DNA of 52,541 nt from Halopseudomonas aestusnigri (GCF_002197985.1 NZ_NBYK01000008.1:21187-73727); one strand, 5' to 3'. Shown: positions 23,129 through 33,743, counted from the stretch's first letter. The notes: generated from the sequence alone by a model not told the origin. Translations and numbers: made by a program.

Positions 23129-24105
23129 TGAGAATTACACTGGAGCCGGGCGGCCTAGACCTGGAGACCGCACCAGGCGAAACCATTCTGGATGCAGCGC
23201 GCCGCCAGGGATTTGATGCGCCCAATAGTTGCCGCAACGGCAACTGCCATGTCTGCGAAGCGGTATTGCTGCATGGCCGCGTGAAACTGCCGGACAGCCG
23301 TGAGGCCGGCCCGGGCGAAGAGATATTCACCTGCGTGGCCGAGCCGCTAGAAGACTGTGCGCTGCATTGGGAAGGGATCCTGGCGCCCGGCCAACTACCC
23401 GTGCGCAAACTGGCCTGCCAGGTGGTTGAATGCAGCCCGATTGGCGGCGACGTCTGGCGGGTGCGCTTGCGCACGCCGGCTGGCAAACCCCTGCGTTATC
23501 ACCCAGGCCAGTATCTGCTGCTGGAGCGCGACGGCGCAGAACCCGCCGCCTTTTCCATTGCCTCCGCGCCCAGCGAAGAGCGCATGCTCGAGCTGCATAT
23601 CCTCACCCGCGACCCGGTCACACAAGCAGTCATCGACTATCTGCAGCAACACAAGGTGGCACGCATCCAGGCGCCCTTCGGTGAGGCATGCCTGTCGGAG
23701 CTGCCGGATCAGCCACTGGTATTGATTGCCGCCGGCACCGGACTGGCCCAGATGCAGAGCATCGTTGAACAATGTCTGCAGCAGGGCTTTGCCCACGCGA
23801 TCCATCTCTACTGGGGCGTGCGCCACAGTGATGACCTGTATGAGGCTCCACACTGGCAACGCTGGCAGCAGGCACCTAACCTGTACCTGCACAGAGTCAT
23901 CAGCGACCAGCCGGACTGGCCGGAGCGTCAGGGAATGCTGCACCAAGCAGTTTGTGAGGATATCGCCGATCTGGCCGACTACCGCTTTATTGTCAGCGGC
24001 TCCCCTGCCATGGTCTACGGGACACTGGACGCGCTGGTGGCTTCCGGCATGCCGGAAGATCACATGCTCGCCGATGCCTTCGCCTACGCGCCACGTCAGC
24101 CCTGA
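23128..24105 (+). CDS. 2Fe-2S ferredoxin-NAD(P)H reductase of the UbiD neighbourhood
   Basis: 325 residues. Ferredoxin domain at about 1-90 with cluster motif SCRNGNCHVC (C-x4-C-x2-C) and a fourth Cys in IFTCVAEP. FAD domain about 95-190 (HPGQYLLLE, AAFSIASAP) and NAD-binding domain about 195-325 (LIAAGTGLAQMQSI, LYWGVRH). Domain order is that of phenol hydroxylase reductase and CDP-6-deoxy-3,4-glucoseen reductase. A TTG three bases upstream also opens the frame; ATG at 23128 is preferred. The partner is unknown; flavin reduction for the UbiX/UbiD step is possible (inference). Confidence 0.88.
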   Translation: MRITLEPGGLDLETAPGETILDAARRQGFDAPNSCRNGNCHVCEAVLLHGRVKLPDSREAGPGEEIFTCVAEPLEDCALHWEGILAPGQLPVRKLACQVVECSPIGGDVWRVRLRTPAGKPLRYHPGQYLLLERDGAEPAAFSIASAPSEERMLELHILTRDPVTQAVIDYLQQHKVARIQAPFGEACLSELPDQPLVLIAAGTGLAQMQSIVEQCLQQGFAHAIHLYWGVRHSDDLYEAPHWQRWQQAPNLYLHRVISDQPDWPERQGMLHQAVCEDIADLADYRFIVSGSPAMVYGTLDALVASGMPEDHMLADAFAYAPRQP

Positions 24106-24177
24106 CAGGACATGACAGCGGTTGTCCGGCGACCTAGACTGAACGCCATCAGACACCGCTGAGATCAGGGAGGTCCC

Positions 24178-24912
24178 ATGCGAACTGCCAAGCTGAGAGC
24201 ATCGCTGCTGAGTCTGCCATTGCTCTGCACCCCCGCCGGAGCGATGGAGCTGAGCAGCCTGGAGTGGCCACCCTACAGCGGCGCGGAACTGCCGGAGCAA
24301 GGATCCCTGTCGCACCTGTTGCATCAGGCACTGGCGACACAGAATGAACCGCTGCTGATCCACTTCCAGCCCTGGAGCAGAGCCATCCGGTCGGCAACAA
24401 CCGAGCCGGAGATCGTGGGCTATTTCCCCCGCTACTTCGCCAATGACAACCTGTGTCTCTACTCCGACAGCATTGGCACCAGCCGCGTCGGCCTGGCAGT
24501 TCGCAGTGATATATCTGTGCGCTGGGATAAGCTGGAGGACTTGGCGCAGTACCGAATCGGCGTGGTACGCGGCTATCGCAACGCGCCCGAGTTCGATGCT
24601 CTGGTGGCCGACGGCACGCTCAAGGTCAAAGAAGCCGCCAGCGACGAACTGAATCTCCTGAAGCTGGTGTACGGCAGACTGGATGCAGCAGTCATCGATG
24701 AGCAGGTCATGCACTACTGGATGGCCGACGACCCTCAGCTGCGCCAGAGTGCAGACAAGCTGGCGTTTGCACCTCAACTGCTGGCCGAGCCGACCATGCA
24801 CGTTTGCTTCACCCCGGGTGAGGCGGGAGAGCAGGCCCGCTTGCAGCTCAACCGGGGCCTGCAACAGGTCGCACAGTCTCAGGCGTCAGGCAACGGTAAC
24901 GTCGGCAGGTGA
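24178..24912 (+). CDS. Periplasmic solute-binding-like protein (SBP_bac_3 type)
   Basis: 244 residues with a signal peptide about 1-22 (ends PAGAME). WPPYSGAELPEQGSL is the usual ligand-loop motif of family-3 binding proteins; YRIGVVRGYRNAPEF and GRLDAAVIDEQVMHY are conserved later strands. There are no transporter genes nearby, so it may be a stand-alone binding protein or sensor. GGGAGGTCCC precedes the ATG. Its last 34 bases overlap hemY on the other strand. Confidence 0.8.
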   Translation: MRTAKLRASLLSLPLLCTPAGAMELSSLEWPPYSGAELPEQGSLSHLLHQALATQNEPLLIHFQPWSRAIRSATTEPEIVGYFPRYFANDNLCLYSDSIGTSRVGLAVRSDISVRWDKLEDLAQYRIGVVRGYRNAPEFDALVADGTLKVKEAASDELNLLKLVYGRLDAAVIDEQVMHYWMADDPQLRQSADKLAFAPQLLAEPTMHVCFTPGEAGEQARLQLNRGLQQVAQSQASGNGNVGR

Positions 24913-26111
24913 TCTTCCAGCATTTCGAAGCCGTCCCGAATAGTCCGCTGAGCTCCTGCGCTATCCCCCATGCGATCCAGCAGGCGAGCCAGCTCGGCGC
25001 AGGTCTGGATATCCCGACGGCTGGCGAAGCTCGCTTCCAGATAATCACGGGCCTTACCCCACAGACTGTTTCGCTGGGCCAGCCGTCCCGCCGCCAGCAG
25101 CAGCGTTGCGTTATGCGGATGCTTGAGTAGCCATTGCTCGGCATTGGCCAGCTGACGCGCGCAGTCCTTGCCCCTGACCAGCCCATAGAGGTTCGCAAGG
25201 CGCTCGTCGAACTGCTGCAACAAGGCGGCTCGCAGCACCTGCTCGGCCATTTCCTCACGACTGTGCCCGCGCAACTGCAAGGCATAGGCTTCGATAAGCT
25301 CGGGATCCTCACGCAGCCGGGCCGGCATCCGCTCCCAGGCAGCAATGACCAGACTGGCCGGGTCGCTATCGGCGGCTGCCAGGCGCTGACCAGCCTGCGC
25401 CAGCAACGCGGCATGCACCCGGCGCTCCAGCGCCTGCAGTTCGTCCTCGCGCAACGCATTCTGCCTGCGCAACTCCGGCAGCAGTTCCAGCAGACGCGCC
25501 CAGTCCTCCAGACGCAAATAGACCTGGCTCATCAACTTGAGCGCGTAGAGGTGCTTGGGGTGATCCTTGCGCAGGCGAGTGAGCGTCGCCAGCGCCTGCT
25601 CGAACTGGCCACGGACCATCTGCAGCTGCGCCTGAGTCACCGCAATGGCTACATCGGCCTCGGGGGTAACCTCATAGGCTTCACGCAGCAGCGCGTCGGA
25701 CTCGGCATAGTCTTCCAGTTCGTTGGCAGCCCGGGCAGCAGCAAGATAGTTGATCAACGGCAGCTCGGAGTGCGGGGCAGATCGCTTGAGCAGGCGCACG
25801 GCCTGCTTCCAGTGCCCTTCGGCAAATTCCAGCAGCCCGCGGGTAGCCAGCGCACTGGCGCGCTGCTGCAGGTTGCGGCGCGACCACGGGTTGATTCGGC
25901 GACCAGACGCCGTCAGCAAACGCCAGAGCGAGCGCGCAAGCCAGAGCAACAGCCAGCACGCCAGCAGAAAGCCGATACCGACCCAGATGCTGGTCTCGAT
26001 CGACACATTGCGCCAGGCAATCAGCAGGTATCCCGGGTCCTCGGCGATCGCCATACCGAGCAATGCGGCGACCAGTACGACCGCCAGGATGGCCACATAG
26101 CTTTTACTCAT
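24879..26111 (-). CDS. hemY: HemY protein (heme-biosynthesis-associated, TPR)
   Basis: 410 residues. Two N-terminal helices (about 3-22 and 41-65) anchor a cytoplasmic tetratricopeptide-type helical domain. Gammaproteobacterial HemY lies at the end of hemCDXY and is not the protoporphyrinogen oxidase of the same name in Bacillus; its exact role is unsettled. The frame opens at 26141, but MSKSYVAILAVVL at 26111 is the conserved start and overlaps the hemX stop by eight bases. Confidence 0.93.
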   Translation of the reverse strand: MSKSYVAILAVVLVAALLGMAIAEDPGYLLIAWRNVSIETSIWVGIGFLLACWLLLWLARSLWRLLTASGRRINPWSRRNLQQRASALATRGLLEFAEGHWKQAVRLLKRSAPHSELPLINYLAAARAANELEDYAESDALLREAYEVTPEADVAIAVTQAQLQMVRGQFEQALATLTRLRKDHPKHLYALKLMSQVYLRLEDWARLLELLPELRRQNALREDELQALERRVHAALLAQAGQRLAAADSDPASLVIAAWERMPARLREDPELIEAYALQLRGHSREEMAEQVLRAALLQQFDERLANLYGLVRGKDCARQLANAEQWLLKHPHNATLLLAAGRLAQRNSLWGKARDYLEASFASRRDIQTCAELARLLDRMGDSAGAQRTIRDGFEMLEDHLPTLPLPDA

Positions 26112-27252
26112 CAGCAGGCTCCTCCGCCTGCGGCGCCCCACGCGACTGCAGGTAGTTGGCCAGACTTTGCTGCAGCGGTGTCAGATCCGGCGGCGACAGG
26201 CTGACTGCACGCTCACGCAGCCCCTGCAACTGGGCCTGCATGGCTTGCACTCTTGGGTTCTCCAGCTCGAAGTACTGGGCCAGCAATTTTTCCGCCTGCG
26301 TAAGACTGGCCTGATAGACCTCTTCCTCTCCCCTGAGCGCGGCCCACTGGGCCTGTTCCAGGGTCAGCTGCAGCGTACGACGAACCCGCTGCAGCTCCGC
26401 ATCATCAAGCAGCGGAGTGATGACCTTGCCACGCTGGAAATCGACCCGCACGTAACGCTCAAGACGCATCAGCACACGATCCCAGCGATCACGGCGCTGC
26501 AGGCGATCGGCGTATTCCTCTTCGGTGCTGAGCTCACCGGGATCAAATTCGGGCACCGGTAATGCAGCCAGAGTCTCGGCCTGATCACGCAGGGCACCCA
26601 GGCGCAGGAACACGCCGGCACGATCCAGTTCGGGCAAGCTTTCCAGCTCGGCCTGATAACTGGCCAGTTGTTCGCGGACGCCATACAGGCCGCTGTCAGG
26701 CATCGACTTCAGAATGCCGTCGACGGTTCCCAGTAATTCACGCGCGGCGGCGACATCCTGCACCGCCAGCAGCCGGAGCGAGGCCAGGCGCAGCAGATAC
26801 TGTGCCTCGGCCAGTTTCCATTCGTCACGGCCATCACCCTGCAGGACTTTCAAGCGGTCAGCCAGCGCCTGCTGACCACGCTGCATTTCGGCGATCAACC
26901 TCTGTGCCGCCGCCCAGTCACTGCCCTGCGGCACGCCATCAAGGCGCTGATCAAGGCGGGCATTGGCGCTGGCGAGCTGACTCGCCTGCTGCTCCAGCAA
27001 ATCAAGCTGGGCCTGCTGTTGCTGGCGGGCCTGCTGCCATTGCCAGCCGGACAGTCCCAGAGCAGCGGCAGCCAGCAAAAGCGCCAGCAAACTCACCCCG
27101 CGGCCGCCTCCACCAGTGCGCGCCGGTTTACGGCTGGCTGCAGGGTTCGGCTTGCCCGGCTCGGCCTTGTCGACTTCGGGCTTGGCCACACTCGGCGGCT
27201 GTTCGGTCTTGTTATTCGCTTCGCTCGGTTCCACACGCATCCCCTTTGTCAT
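26104..27252 (-). CDS. hemX: HemX, membrane protein of the hemCDXY operon
   Basis: 382 residues. A charged Pro/Lys/Ala-rich cytoplasmic tail (1-48), one membrane helix about 52-69, then a coiled coil and helical periplasmic domain. Often labelled uroporphyrin-III C-methyltransferase, but no SAM-binding motifs are visible here, so that enzymatic label is doubtful. ATG overlaps the hemD stop by four bases (ATGA). A later Met at residue 5 is an alternative start. Confidence 0.92.
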   Translation of the reverse strand: MTKGMRVEPSEANNKTEQPPSVAKPEVDKAEPGKPNPAASRKPARTGGGGRGVSLLALLLAAAALGLSGWQWQQARQQQQAQLDLLEQQASQLASANARLDQRLDGVPQGSDWAAAQRLIAEMQRGQQALADRLKVLQGDGRDEWKLAEAQYLLRLASLRLLAVQDVAAARELLGTVDGILKSMPDSGLYGVREQLASYQAELESLPELDRAGVFLRLGALRDQAETLAALPVPEFDPGELSTEEEYADRLQRRDRWDRVLMRLERYVRVDFQRGKVITPLLDDAELQRVRRTLQLTLEQAQWAALRGEEEVYQASLTQAEKLLAQYFELENPRVQAMQAQLQGLRERAVSLSPPDLTPLQQSLANYLQSRGAPQAEEPADE

Positions 27253-28004
27253 CCCGACGAGCCAGTCAGCACGGCCTCGACCAGCGCGGCATCATCCGCA
27301 CCTCGACAGGTTACTACATCTGTACAACCCCAGGCGGCGGCCTGCGCCGCAATCCGCTCACTCGGCACCCAGCAGCGCCAGTGGCGCTGTTGCTCCCAGT
27401 GCGCTCCGGCGGCCACGCGCCAGTTGCTCAAGGCCTGCACGCTGAGCACGATCAGCCGGTCCACCCGCGGAGCTACAGCTGCCAGTTCCGCCGGCAGCGA
27501 CTCCGGCGCGCTGCGCGCGTAAAGTGGCAGATAGTGCACCGTACCACCGGCAGCGCGAATCCGGTCAGCCAAATGCTCACGTCCGTCCTCGCCGCGCCAG
27601 ATCAGCACACGCAGATCCGGTCTGGCAAAGTGTGCCTGCCACAACGGCATGGCAAGCAATGCCTCGCTGTCCTGCCCCTGCGCCGGGCACTGCGCCGCAA
27701 GCCCGTAATCGCGCAGCACCTGCGCGGTTCCTGCGCCAACCGCCAGCCAGTCGATACCAACCGGTGGCTGAGGCCAGTAGCGGTCGAGCCGCTCCAGACC
27801 CAACCGGGCAGCGGTCGGACTGACCACAACCACCGCGTGATAGCGATCCAGGTCAAGCATGTGTTGGCGCTCGACCGGCCCTTCCTCGCAGGGCCGCAGC
27901 TCAAGCAACGGCACGCTGCAGGTCTCGACGCCTTCGGCTGCAAAACGTGCAGCCAATCGCTGATTGTCCGCCGCCTGACGGGTCAGCAGCAAACACCCGC
28001 TCAC
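27249..28004 (-). CDS. hemD: Uroporphyrinogen-III synthase
   Basis: 251 residues from a GTG start. It closes and inverts ring D of hydroxymethylbilane. Although this family is poorly conserved, [37 protein letters not shown] and [10 protein letters not shown] match the two-domain HemD fold. The frame continues upstream antisense to 28172, but the GTG at 28004 overlaps the hemC stop (GTGA), as is typical. Confidence 0.93.
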   Translation of the reverse strand: MSGCLLLTRQAADNQRLAARFAAEGVETCSVPLLELRPCEEGPVERQHMLDLDRYHAVVVVSPTAARLGLERLDRYWPQPPVGIDWLAVGAGTAQVLRDYGLAAQCPAQGQDSEALLAMPLWQAHFARPDLRVLIWRGEDGREHLADRIRAAGGTVHYLPLYARSAPESLPAELAAVAPRVDRLIVLSVQALSNWRVAAGAHWEQQRHWRCWVPSERIAAQAAAWGCTDVVTCRGADDAALVEAVLTGSSG

Positions 28005-28939
28005 CGCGCAGGCGCCTCCTCGTATACGGCGTCCAGAATAGCCTGTGCACCCTGCGCCAGCAGGTCCTCGGCGACCGAAATGCCGAGCGTCTCCGGGTCG
28101 CTCTCCGGGCCGCGCGCTTCGGCCCGCAGCAGGCGCTGACCATCCGGATCGCCAACCAGTCCGCGCAGCCATAGCTGGCCATTCTCGCGCTCGGCATAAC
28201 AGGCAATCGGCACCTGGCAGCCACCGTTCAGACGGGTATTGAGCGCTCGCTCGGCACGCACGCGCAGCGCGCTATCCTCATCGTTAAGCTGAAGCAGCAA
28301 CGCCTGAAGCTCGATATCGTCACTGCGGCACTCGATGCCGACCGCGCCCTGCCCACCCGCTGGCAGGCTCTCCTCAGGCGGCATCGAATAGCGAATACGC
28401 TCGCCAAAGCCAAGACGCACCAGACCCGCCGTAGCCAGAATGATCGCGTCATATTCACCGGCATCCAGTTTGGCCAGGCGCGTATTCACATTGCCGCGCA
28501 GGAAACGGATCTGCAGATCAGGTCGACGCGCCATGATCTGCGCCTGACGGCGCAGACTGGATGTACCGACGACGCTGCCCGCAGGCAGGCTGTCGAGATG
28601 ATCGAAGTTGTTGGAGACAAAGGCATCGCGGGGGTCTTCACGCTCGCAGATGGCATACAGCCCGAGGCCATCAGGGAACTGCATCGGCACGTCCTTCATG
28701 GAGTGCACGGCCAGATCCGCCTCGTCGTTCAGCATGGCGGTTTCCAGCTCTTTGACAAACAGACCCTTGCCGCCGATCTTGGCCAGCGGCGAGTCCAGCA
28801 ACTGGTCGCCACGGCTGACCATCGGGACCAGACTGACGCTGAGCGCCGGGTCAAGCTGTTCGAGACGCGCCTTAACATACTCGGCCTGCCACAGGGCCAG
28901 GGCGCTCTTTCGGGTGGCAATTCGCAGATGTCGACTCAT
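28001..28939 (-). CDS. hemC: Hydroxymethylbilane synthase (porphobilinogen deaminase)
   Basis: 312 residues. Polymerises four porphobilinogen. [39 protein letters not shown] and the cofactor-binding Cys in [13 protein letters not shown] are all present. First of the hemC-hemD-hemX-hemY run; a 78-base gap separates it from algR, as in P. aeruginosa. Confidence 0.98.
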   Translation of the reverse strand: MSRHLRIATRKSALALWQAEYVKARLEQLDPALSVSLVPMVSRGDQLLDSPLAKIGGKGLFVKELETAMLNDEADLAVHSMKDVPMQFPDGLGLYAICEREDPRDAFVSNNFDHLDSLPAGSVVGTSSLRRQAQIMARRPDLQIRFLRGNVNTRLAKLDAGEYDAIILATAGLVRLGFGERIRYSMPPEESLPAGGQGAVGIECRSDDIELQALLLQLNDEDSALRVRAERALNTRLNGGCQVPIACYAERENGQLWLRGLVGDPDGQRLLRAEARGPESDPETLGISVAEDLLAQGAQAILDAVYEEAPAR

Positions 28940-29017
28940 GGGACTCTCGCTTCAAACCAGGTCGCATCATACGCCATGGTCAGGCAGGCATCCACGCGGG
29001 CGGGTGTCGCAGGTCAC

Positions 29018-29767
29018 TCACAGGCGATCCATGAGCCTGCGCACACCGGGAACATGACGACGACTGACTGTCAGCGTCTCTCCTTCCAGGTCCTTCAGAC
29101 ACAACTCGAAGTGACCCATTGAGGTGCGTTGCAGGCACTCGATACGCGACCGCGCCACAAGGGCGTTACGATGGATGCGGACAAAGCGGTCGCCAAACTC
29201 CTCCTCCAGCGCCTTGAGCGGTTCGTCGAGCAGCACCTCGCCGTTGACATGCCGAAGGGTGACGTACTTGTGATCGGCAATGAAATACAGCACGTCCTCA
29301 ATCGGTATCAACTCGATGCCCTTGCGGGTCCGCGCGCTGATGTGGCTGCGGGCCGGCATGTCATCGCCAGATGCCGTAGCCTTGCCGAGACTGGCCAGCT
29401 GCATGCGGTTGGGCCGCTGAGCCTTGGCCAGCGCCTCTTCCAGCGCTTCGCTGCGCACCGGTTTGAGCAGATAGCCAACCGCGCTGACCGCGAAGGCGTC
29501 GAGCGCATACTCGCCGTGAGCGGTACAAAACACGACGGCCGGAGCCTCCGGGCTTTCACACAACTTGGCCGCCGTCTGCAGGCCATCCAGTCCGGGCATG
29601 CGGATATCCAGCAGAACAATGTCCGGATGATGCTCCTGCACCAGCTGCAGCGCCTCGTGACCGTTGCTGGCCATCTCCGGTAAGACCTTGTAGCCCGGCA
29701 GTGAACCGACCAGTCGCGCCAGCCGCTCGCGGGCCAGCGGTTCATCATCAGCGATCAGTACTTTCAT
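29018..29767 (-). CDS. algR: Response regulator AlgR (LytTR DNA-binding)
   Basis: 249 residues. Receiver domain 1-120 with acidic pair Asp7-Asp8 and phospho-acceptor Asp54 (VLLDIRMPG), then a LytTR domain from about 140 with IEDVLYFIADHKYVTLRH and FVRIHRNALVARSRI. In P. aeruginosa AlgR controls alginate, twitching motility (fimU operon) and rhamnolipid genes. The frame opens at 29842 but [10 protein letters not shown] is the conserved start. It overlaps the end of algZ by 20 bases. Confidence 0.96.
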   Translation of the reverse strand: MKVLIADDEPLARERLARLVGSLPGYKVLPEMASNGHEALQLVQEHHPDIVLLDIRMPGLDGLQTAAKLCESPEAPAVVFCTAHGEYALDAFAVSAVGYLLKPVRSEALEEALAKAQRPNRMQLASLGKATASGDDMPARSHISARTRKGIELIPIEDVLYFIADHKYVTLRHVNGEVLLDEPLKALEEEFGDRFVRIHRNALVARSRIECLQRTSMGHFELCLKDLEGETLTVSRRHVPGVRRLMDRL

Positions 29768-30851
29768 TCGGTAATGACTTCTCTGCCATTGTTGGACGTT
29801 GTTTAACAGGATAGACCAGCCTGCTGAAGAAGCATTCCCCATCCCGCCAGCCTGTCAGCTGCGCCTGCTCACCGAACAGCGCCTGCAGCCGAGCCCGGAT
29901 ATTGCTCATCGCCATGCGCGAGCCGTGATGGGTGTCTGTCTGTTCAGGACAGGTATTGCGCACCACAAGTTCCACCTGCCCCTCATGCAGCCGACCCTCG
30001 ATATAGATATCGCCCCCGTCGAGCCGGGGCTGCAGTCCGTGCAAAATGGCATTCTCCAGCAGGGGCTGCAGCGTCAGCAGTGGCATCGGAACCTCATCCG
30101 GCAACGCAACGACCGACCAGTGCACGCGCATGCGCTGCCCCAGACGGTACTGCTCGATGCGCAGATAACCTTCGCACAGGCGGCGCTCCTCCCCCCAGCT
30201 TGACAACGTATCCGGGCTGGCCAGATTGGCGCGAAACAGGTCCGACAGATCGAGCACAGCCTGCTCGGCCTTGGCAGGATCAATCTCGATCAGGCTGGCA
30301 ATACTGTTGAGGCTGTTAAACAGAAAGTGAGGACGAATGCGCGACTGCAGAGCCTGCAGCCGCGAGCGCAATTCGGCCTGATGCTGACGCTGCCATTGCT
30401 GCTGCAGATAAAAGTAGCGCAGCAGCAAACTGGTCATGATCAACGCAATCAGGCCATGGCGAAGCAACTGCTGAGCATCCCAGTGCAAGGCGCCCTGCAA
30501 GCCGCGGTAGATAACCCAGTCGCCGAGCACGGTAAACAGCAGGGTTGGCGCAATGACTACCGCGTAGCAGACTGCTACCGCCAGTGCCAGCGGCCGACGC
30601 TGCATCCAGCCGCGCAAACGGCACAGCGCGGCGGCCGACAGCAACACAATCCACTGCACGAACAGCGACGCCATGGCCAGCTGGACCCAGTCAAAGACAC
30701 CGGCGACCGGCTGTGCCAGCACCCACACCAGCACTACCAGCTGCGCCAGCACGATCAGGGTAAAAACGGCCACGGACGAGCACAGATCGGGGAGAAAAAA
30801 GTCCTCTCCGTCGTAGGGTTGTTTGAGCAACGTCCAGAATCCGTTCTTCAT
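29748..30851 (-). CDS. algZ: Sensor histidine kinase AlgZ/FimS
   Basis: 367 residues. Six hydrophobic helices (about 25-150) with no large sensor loop, then a LytS-type kinase: His175 in [15 protein letters not shown] and the N-box-like [13 protein letters not shown]. The C-terminal ATPase part is short. The partner is AlgR, whose gene it overlaps. Start chosen at [20 protein letters not shown] rather than 30887 because homology to AlgZ begins near there; the numbering then matches the known His175 of AlgZ. Divergent from argH with a 94-base gap. Confidence 0.93.
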   Translation of the reverse strand: MKNGFWTLLKQPYDGEDFFLPDLCSSVAVFTLIVLAQLVVLVWVLAQPVAGVFDWVQLAMASLFVQWIVLLSAAALCRLRGWMQRRPLALAVAVCYAVVIAPTLLFTVLGDWVIYRGLQGALHWDAQQLLRHGLIALIMTSLLLRYFYLQQQWQRQHQAELRSRLQALQSRIRPHFLFNSLNSIASLIEIDPAKAEQAVLDLSDLFRANLASPDTLSSWGEERRLCEGYLRIEQYRLGQRMRVHWSVVALPDEVPMPLLTLQPLLENAILHGLQPRLDGGDIYIEGRLHEGQVELVVRNTCPEQTDTHHGSRMAMSNIRARLQALFGEQAQLTGWRDGECFFSRLVYPVKQRPTMAEKSLPNESTDR

Positions 30852-30945
30852 GTCATCAGTGTCTGCCAGCCCGCCGCCATCGTGCAAGCGTGAAGTGGTA
30901 TGCTACCCGTTTTCTGATACTACACGCAGCGGACCCATCCGAGAC

Positions 30946-32340
30946 ATGACCCAAGACAAGACAACCAACCAATCCTGGGGTGGCCGGTTCAGCGAACCGG
31001 TCGACGCCTTCGTTGCCCGTTTCACCGCCTCGGTGGATTTCGACAAGCGTCTGTACAAGCACGACATTCAGGGCTCGATCGCCCACGCCACCATGCTGGC
31101 CAAGGTCGGCGTACTGACCGATGCCGAGCGCGACACCATCATCGACGGGCTGAACGCCATTCGCGCTGAAATCGAAGCCGGGCAGTTCGACTGGCGCGTC
31201 GACCTTGAAGACGTGCACATGAACATCGAAGCCAGGCTGACCGACCGCATCGGCATCACCGGCAAGAAGCTGCACACCGGTCGTTCACGTAACGACCAGG
31301 TCGCCACCGATATCCGCCTGTGGCTGCGCGAAGAGATCGACGCCATCGTCGCCGAGCTGATCCGCCTGCAGACCGGCCTGCTGGATCAGGCCGAGCGTCA
31401 CAATGCCGTAATCATGCCCGGATTCACCCATCTGCAGACTGCCCAGCCGGTAACCTTCGGCCACCACCTGCTGGCCTGGTTCGAAATGCTGCAGCGTGAC
31501 CGCGAGCGCCTGGTCGACTGCCGCAAGCGGGTCAACCGCATGCCGCTCGGTTCAGCCGCACTGGCCGGCACCACCTACCCTATCGACCGCAGCGTGACCT
31601 GCGAGCTGCTCGGTTTTGAAGCCATATCCGGCAACTCGCTGGACGGTGTTTCCGACCGCGACTTCGCCATCGAATTCTGCGCCGCGGCCTCGCTGGCGAT
31701 GATGCATCTGTCGCGCTTCTCCGAGGAGCTGGTGCTGTGGACCAGCGCCCAGTTCAACTTCATCGCCCTGCCGGACCGCTTCTGCACCGGCTCGTCGATC
31801 ATGCCGCAGAAGAAGAACCCGGACGTCCCGGAACTGGTACGCGGCAAGTCCGGCCGCGTCTATGGCCACCTGATGGGCCTGCTGACCCTGATGAAGAGCC
31901 AGCCGCTGGCCTACAACAAGGACAACCAGGAAGACAAGGAACCGCTGTTTGACGCGGTAGACACCCTGCGCGACAGTCTGCGTGCCTTTGCCGACATGAT
32001 CCCGGCCATCGAGCCGCGTATCGAGATCATGCGCGAAGCAGCGCTGCGCGGTTTCTCCACCGCCACCGACCTGGCCGACTATCTGGTACGCAAGGGCATT
32101 CCGTTCCGCGACTGCCACGAAATTGTCGGGCATGCGGTCAAGTACGGTGTCGACTCAGGGAAGGATCTGGCAGAGATGTCGCTGGATGAACTGCGCCGCT
32201 TCAGCGACCAGATCGAACAGGACGTATTTGACGTGTTGACGCTGGAAGGATCGGTCAACGCCCGTGACCATATCGGCGGCACCGCACCGGCTCAGGTGCT
32301 GGCAGCCGTCCAGCGCGGCCGCGCCCTACTCAACGGCTGA
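30946..32340 (+). CDS. argH: Argininosuccinate lyase
   Basis: 464 residues, as in other pseudomonads. Last step of arginine synthesis: argininosuccinate to arginine and fumarate. N-terminal [25 protein letters not shown], and the fumarase-superfamily signature [15 protein letters not shown] are intact. The longer frame from 30823 lies over algZ and is not used. Adjacent to the algZR locus, an order conserved in the genus. Confidence 0.98.
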   Translation: MTQDKTTNQSWGGRFSEPVDAFVARFTASVDFDKRLYKHDIQGSIAHATMLAKVGVLTDAERDTIIDGLNAIRAEIEAGQFDWRVDLEDVHMNIEARLTDRIGITGKKLHTGRSRNDQVATDIRLWLREEIDAIVAELIRLQTGLLDQAERHNAVIMPGFTHLQTAQPVTFGHHLLAWFEMLQRDRERLVDCRKRVNRMPLGSAALAGTTYPIDRSVTCELLGFEAISGNSLDGVSDRDFAIEFCAAASLAMMHLSRFSEELVLWTSAQFNFIALPDRFCTGSSIMPQKKNPDVPELVRGKSGRVYGHLMGLLTLMKSQPLAYNKDNQEDKEPLFDAVDTLRDSLRAFADMIPAIEPRIEIMREAALRGFSTATDLADYLVRKGIPFRDCHEIVGHAVKYGVDSGKDLAEMSLDELRRFSDQIEQDVFDVLTLEGSVNARDHIGGTAPAQVLAAVQRGRALLNG

Positions 32341-32354
32341 TCTGCCGTTGATAA

Positions 32355-32378
32355 CCGGCAGCCCGAGCGGGCTGCCGG
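32355..32378. terminator. Bidirectional hairpin between argH and the PPC lipoprotein
   Basis: A perfect ten-base stem CCGGCAGCCC with loop GAGC. It sits between two convergent stops and could serve both strands, though neither side has a strong T-run. Confidence 0.6.
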
Positions 32379-32387
32379 CCTTACCTC

Positions 32388-33743
32388 TTACTGCTCGCGT
32401 TCGGCGCTGATCACAAAGCTGCCACGACCATTGTTGTCGTAGCTGCTGGCAGTCAGCGTGTAACGGCCAGCTTCCAGATAACTGCTGATGCGCGAGTTGG
32501 TACCGCCCGCGCCATCGTCGTCTTCCAGCTCGACACCGTTGCCGCTCAGTTTGAGCATGGCGTCAAAGTCACCGGCATACAGCTCGACCTTGTAGGCACC
32601 CGCCTCGCTGATCACCAGCGTCTTTTCGGCACTGGCACCGGCCAGCGAGCCGGAGACCGCTTCACCCGGACGCAGGGTTGAACCGCTGCCGCTGACCGGC
32701 TGGGTCGCAGTGGTCAGGGTGAACAGACCGGCACTGCCGTCGGCAGTAGACGCACTCAGGCGGTAGGTGCCGGGACTGACCAGCGTGGTGATGCCGGCAT
32801 CCAGGTTGTTGCCCGCGCCGTCATCATCGGTAACGTCAACCCCCGGCCCCTGCAGGCTGAGGTAGCTGTCAACCACCGGCGAGGACATGACCACCCGCAG
32901 CAGCGCGCGCTCGGTGATGGTCAGGCTGTAGACCTTCGGGCTGCTGTCGGCCAGACCGGTAATGCTGGCACCCAGCTCGATCGGCCCGCCATTAACCAGC
33001 TCAACGCCCTCCGGCAGCGGCCGACTGGTGACGTTCAGGTCGTAGGCGCCCTCTGCCGGATCATCCAGAGCGGTTGCGGTGACCTGGTAGGTACCCGGCT
33101 CCAGCTGCACGGTAATGCGCGAATTGGTACCGCCGCCGCTGTCGTCATCCTCGGCAGAGACTGCTCCGCCATTGAGCTTGAGTACGGTATCCAGCTCATC
33201 GGAGGTCATCAGGATTTCGTACAGACCGGCCTCGGCCACATTCAGAGTGTAGGTGTTGGCGTTGCCATTACGGGTCAGCAGGCCAAACACCGACTGATCC
33301 AGTTCAAGCGCGCCACTGTTGCGTGGAGTGACCTTTTCCAGGCTCAGCTGGAAGGGACCGAACGTGCTCGGGCTGCTCCCGCTGACACCGAGACGATAGG
33401 TACCGTCGGCTTCAGGGGTCAGGTGCAGCGCGCCCTGGTTAGGGCCATTGACCAGTTGATTGCGCTCGTCGACGAGGGTGAGTACCGCACCGTCAAGCGC
33501 ACCGCTCTGCTGCACACGCACCAGATCACCCTGCTTGAGCTTGAGCGCGAACACCTGGTGGTGCGAACCATCGCTGAAGTTCACCGGACTGCTGCTGGTG
33601 ATTTCGCCCTGCAGACGCGCCTGGCCGGAAGCGTCAAAGCCGCTGGTGCCTTGGGTTGCGGCGCAACCGGCGAGGGTGACCGCCATACCCAGCGCCGCAG
33701 CGCCGCGAATCAGCGGAAAGGGAAGGGACTTGGTAAACGACAT
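32388..33743 (-). CDS. Lipoprotein with three PPC-like beta domains
   Basis: 451 residues. Lipobox LAGC with Cys27, so an outer- or inner-membrane lipoprotein. After an N-terminal beta region, three repeats of about 110-120 residues follow, each with the pre-peptidase C-terminal pattern: D-x-x-L-x-L-x-G, an acidic DDD-x-G-x-G-x-NSRI stretch (EDDDSGGGTNSRI, TDDDGAGNNLDAGI, EDDDGAGGTNSRI) and a PGTYxLTA strand. The Asp-rich loops could bind calcium (inference). No enzyme domain is attached. The start at 33743 has AGAAGGA. A homologous protein of unknown role lies next to argH in P. aeruginosa. Confidence 0.82.
   Translation of the reverse strand: MSFTKSLPFPLIRGAAALGMAVTLAGCAATQGTSGFDASGQARLQGEITSSSPVNFSDGSHHQVFALKLKQGDLVRVQQSGALDGAVLTLVDERNQLVNGPNQGALHLTPEADGTYRLGVSGSSPSTFGPFQLSLEKVTPRNSGALELDQSVFGLLTRNGNANTYTLNVAEAGLYEILMTSDELDTVLKLNGGAVSAEDDDSGGGTNSRITVQLEPGTYQVTATALDDPAEGAYDLNVTSRPLPEGVELVNGGPIELGASITGLADSSPKVYSLTITERALLRVVMSSPVVDSYLSLQGPGVDVTDDDGAGNNLDAGITTLVSPGTYRLSASTADGSAGLFTLTTATQPVSGSGSTLRPGEAVSGSLAGASAEKTLVISEAGAYKVELYAGDFDAMLKLSGNGVELEDDDGAGGTNSRISSYLEAGRYTLTASSYDNNGRGSFVISAEREQ

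Noticed and set aside
26104-27252. HemX as a uroporphyrinogen-III methyltransferase
   Set aside because: The label is common, but no SAM-binding GxGxGD-type motif or CobA similarity is visible; it is a membrane-anchored coiled-coil protein.
26562-28139. 525-codon plus-strand frame opposite hemX/hemD
   Set aside because: Antisense of conserved hem genes with Pro/Arg/Ala-rich nonsense composition and no ribosome binding site.
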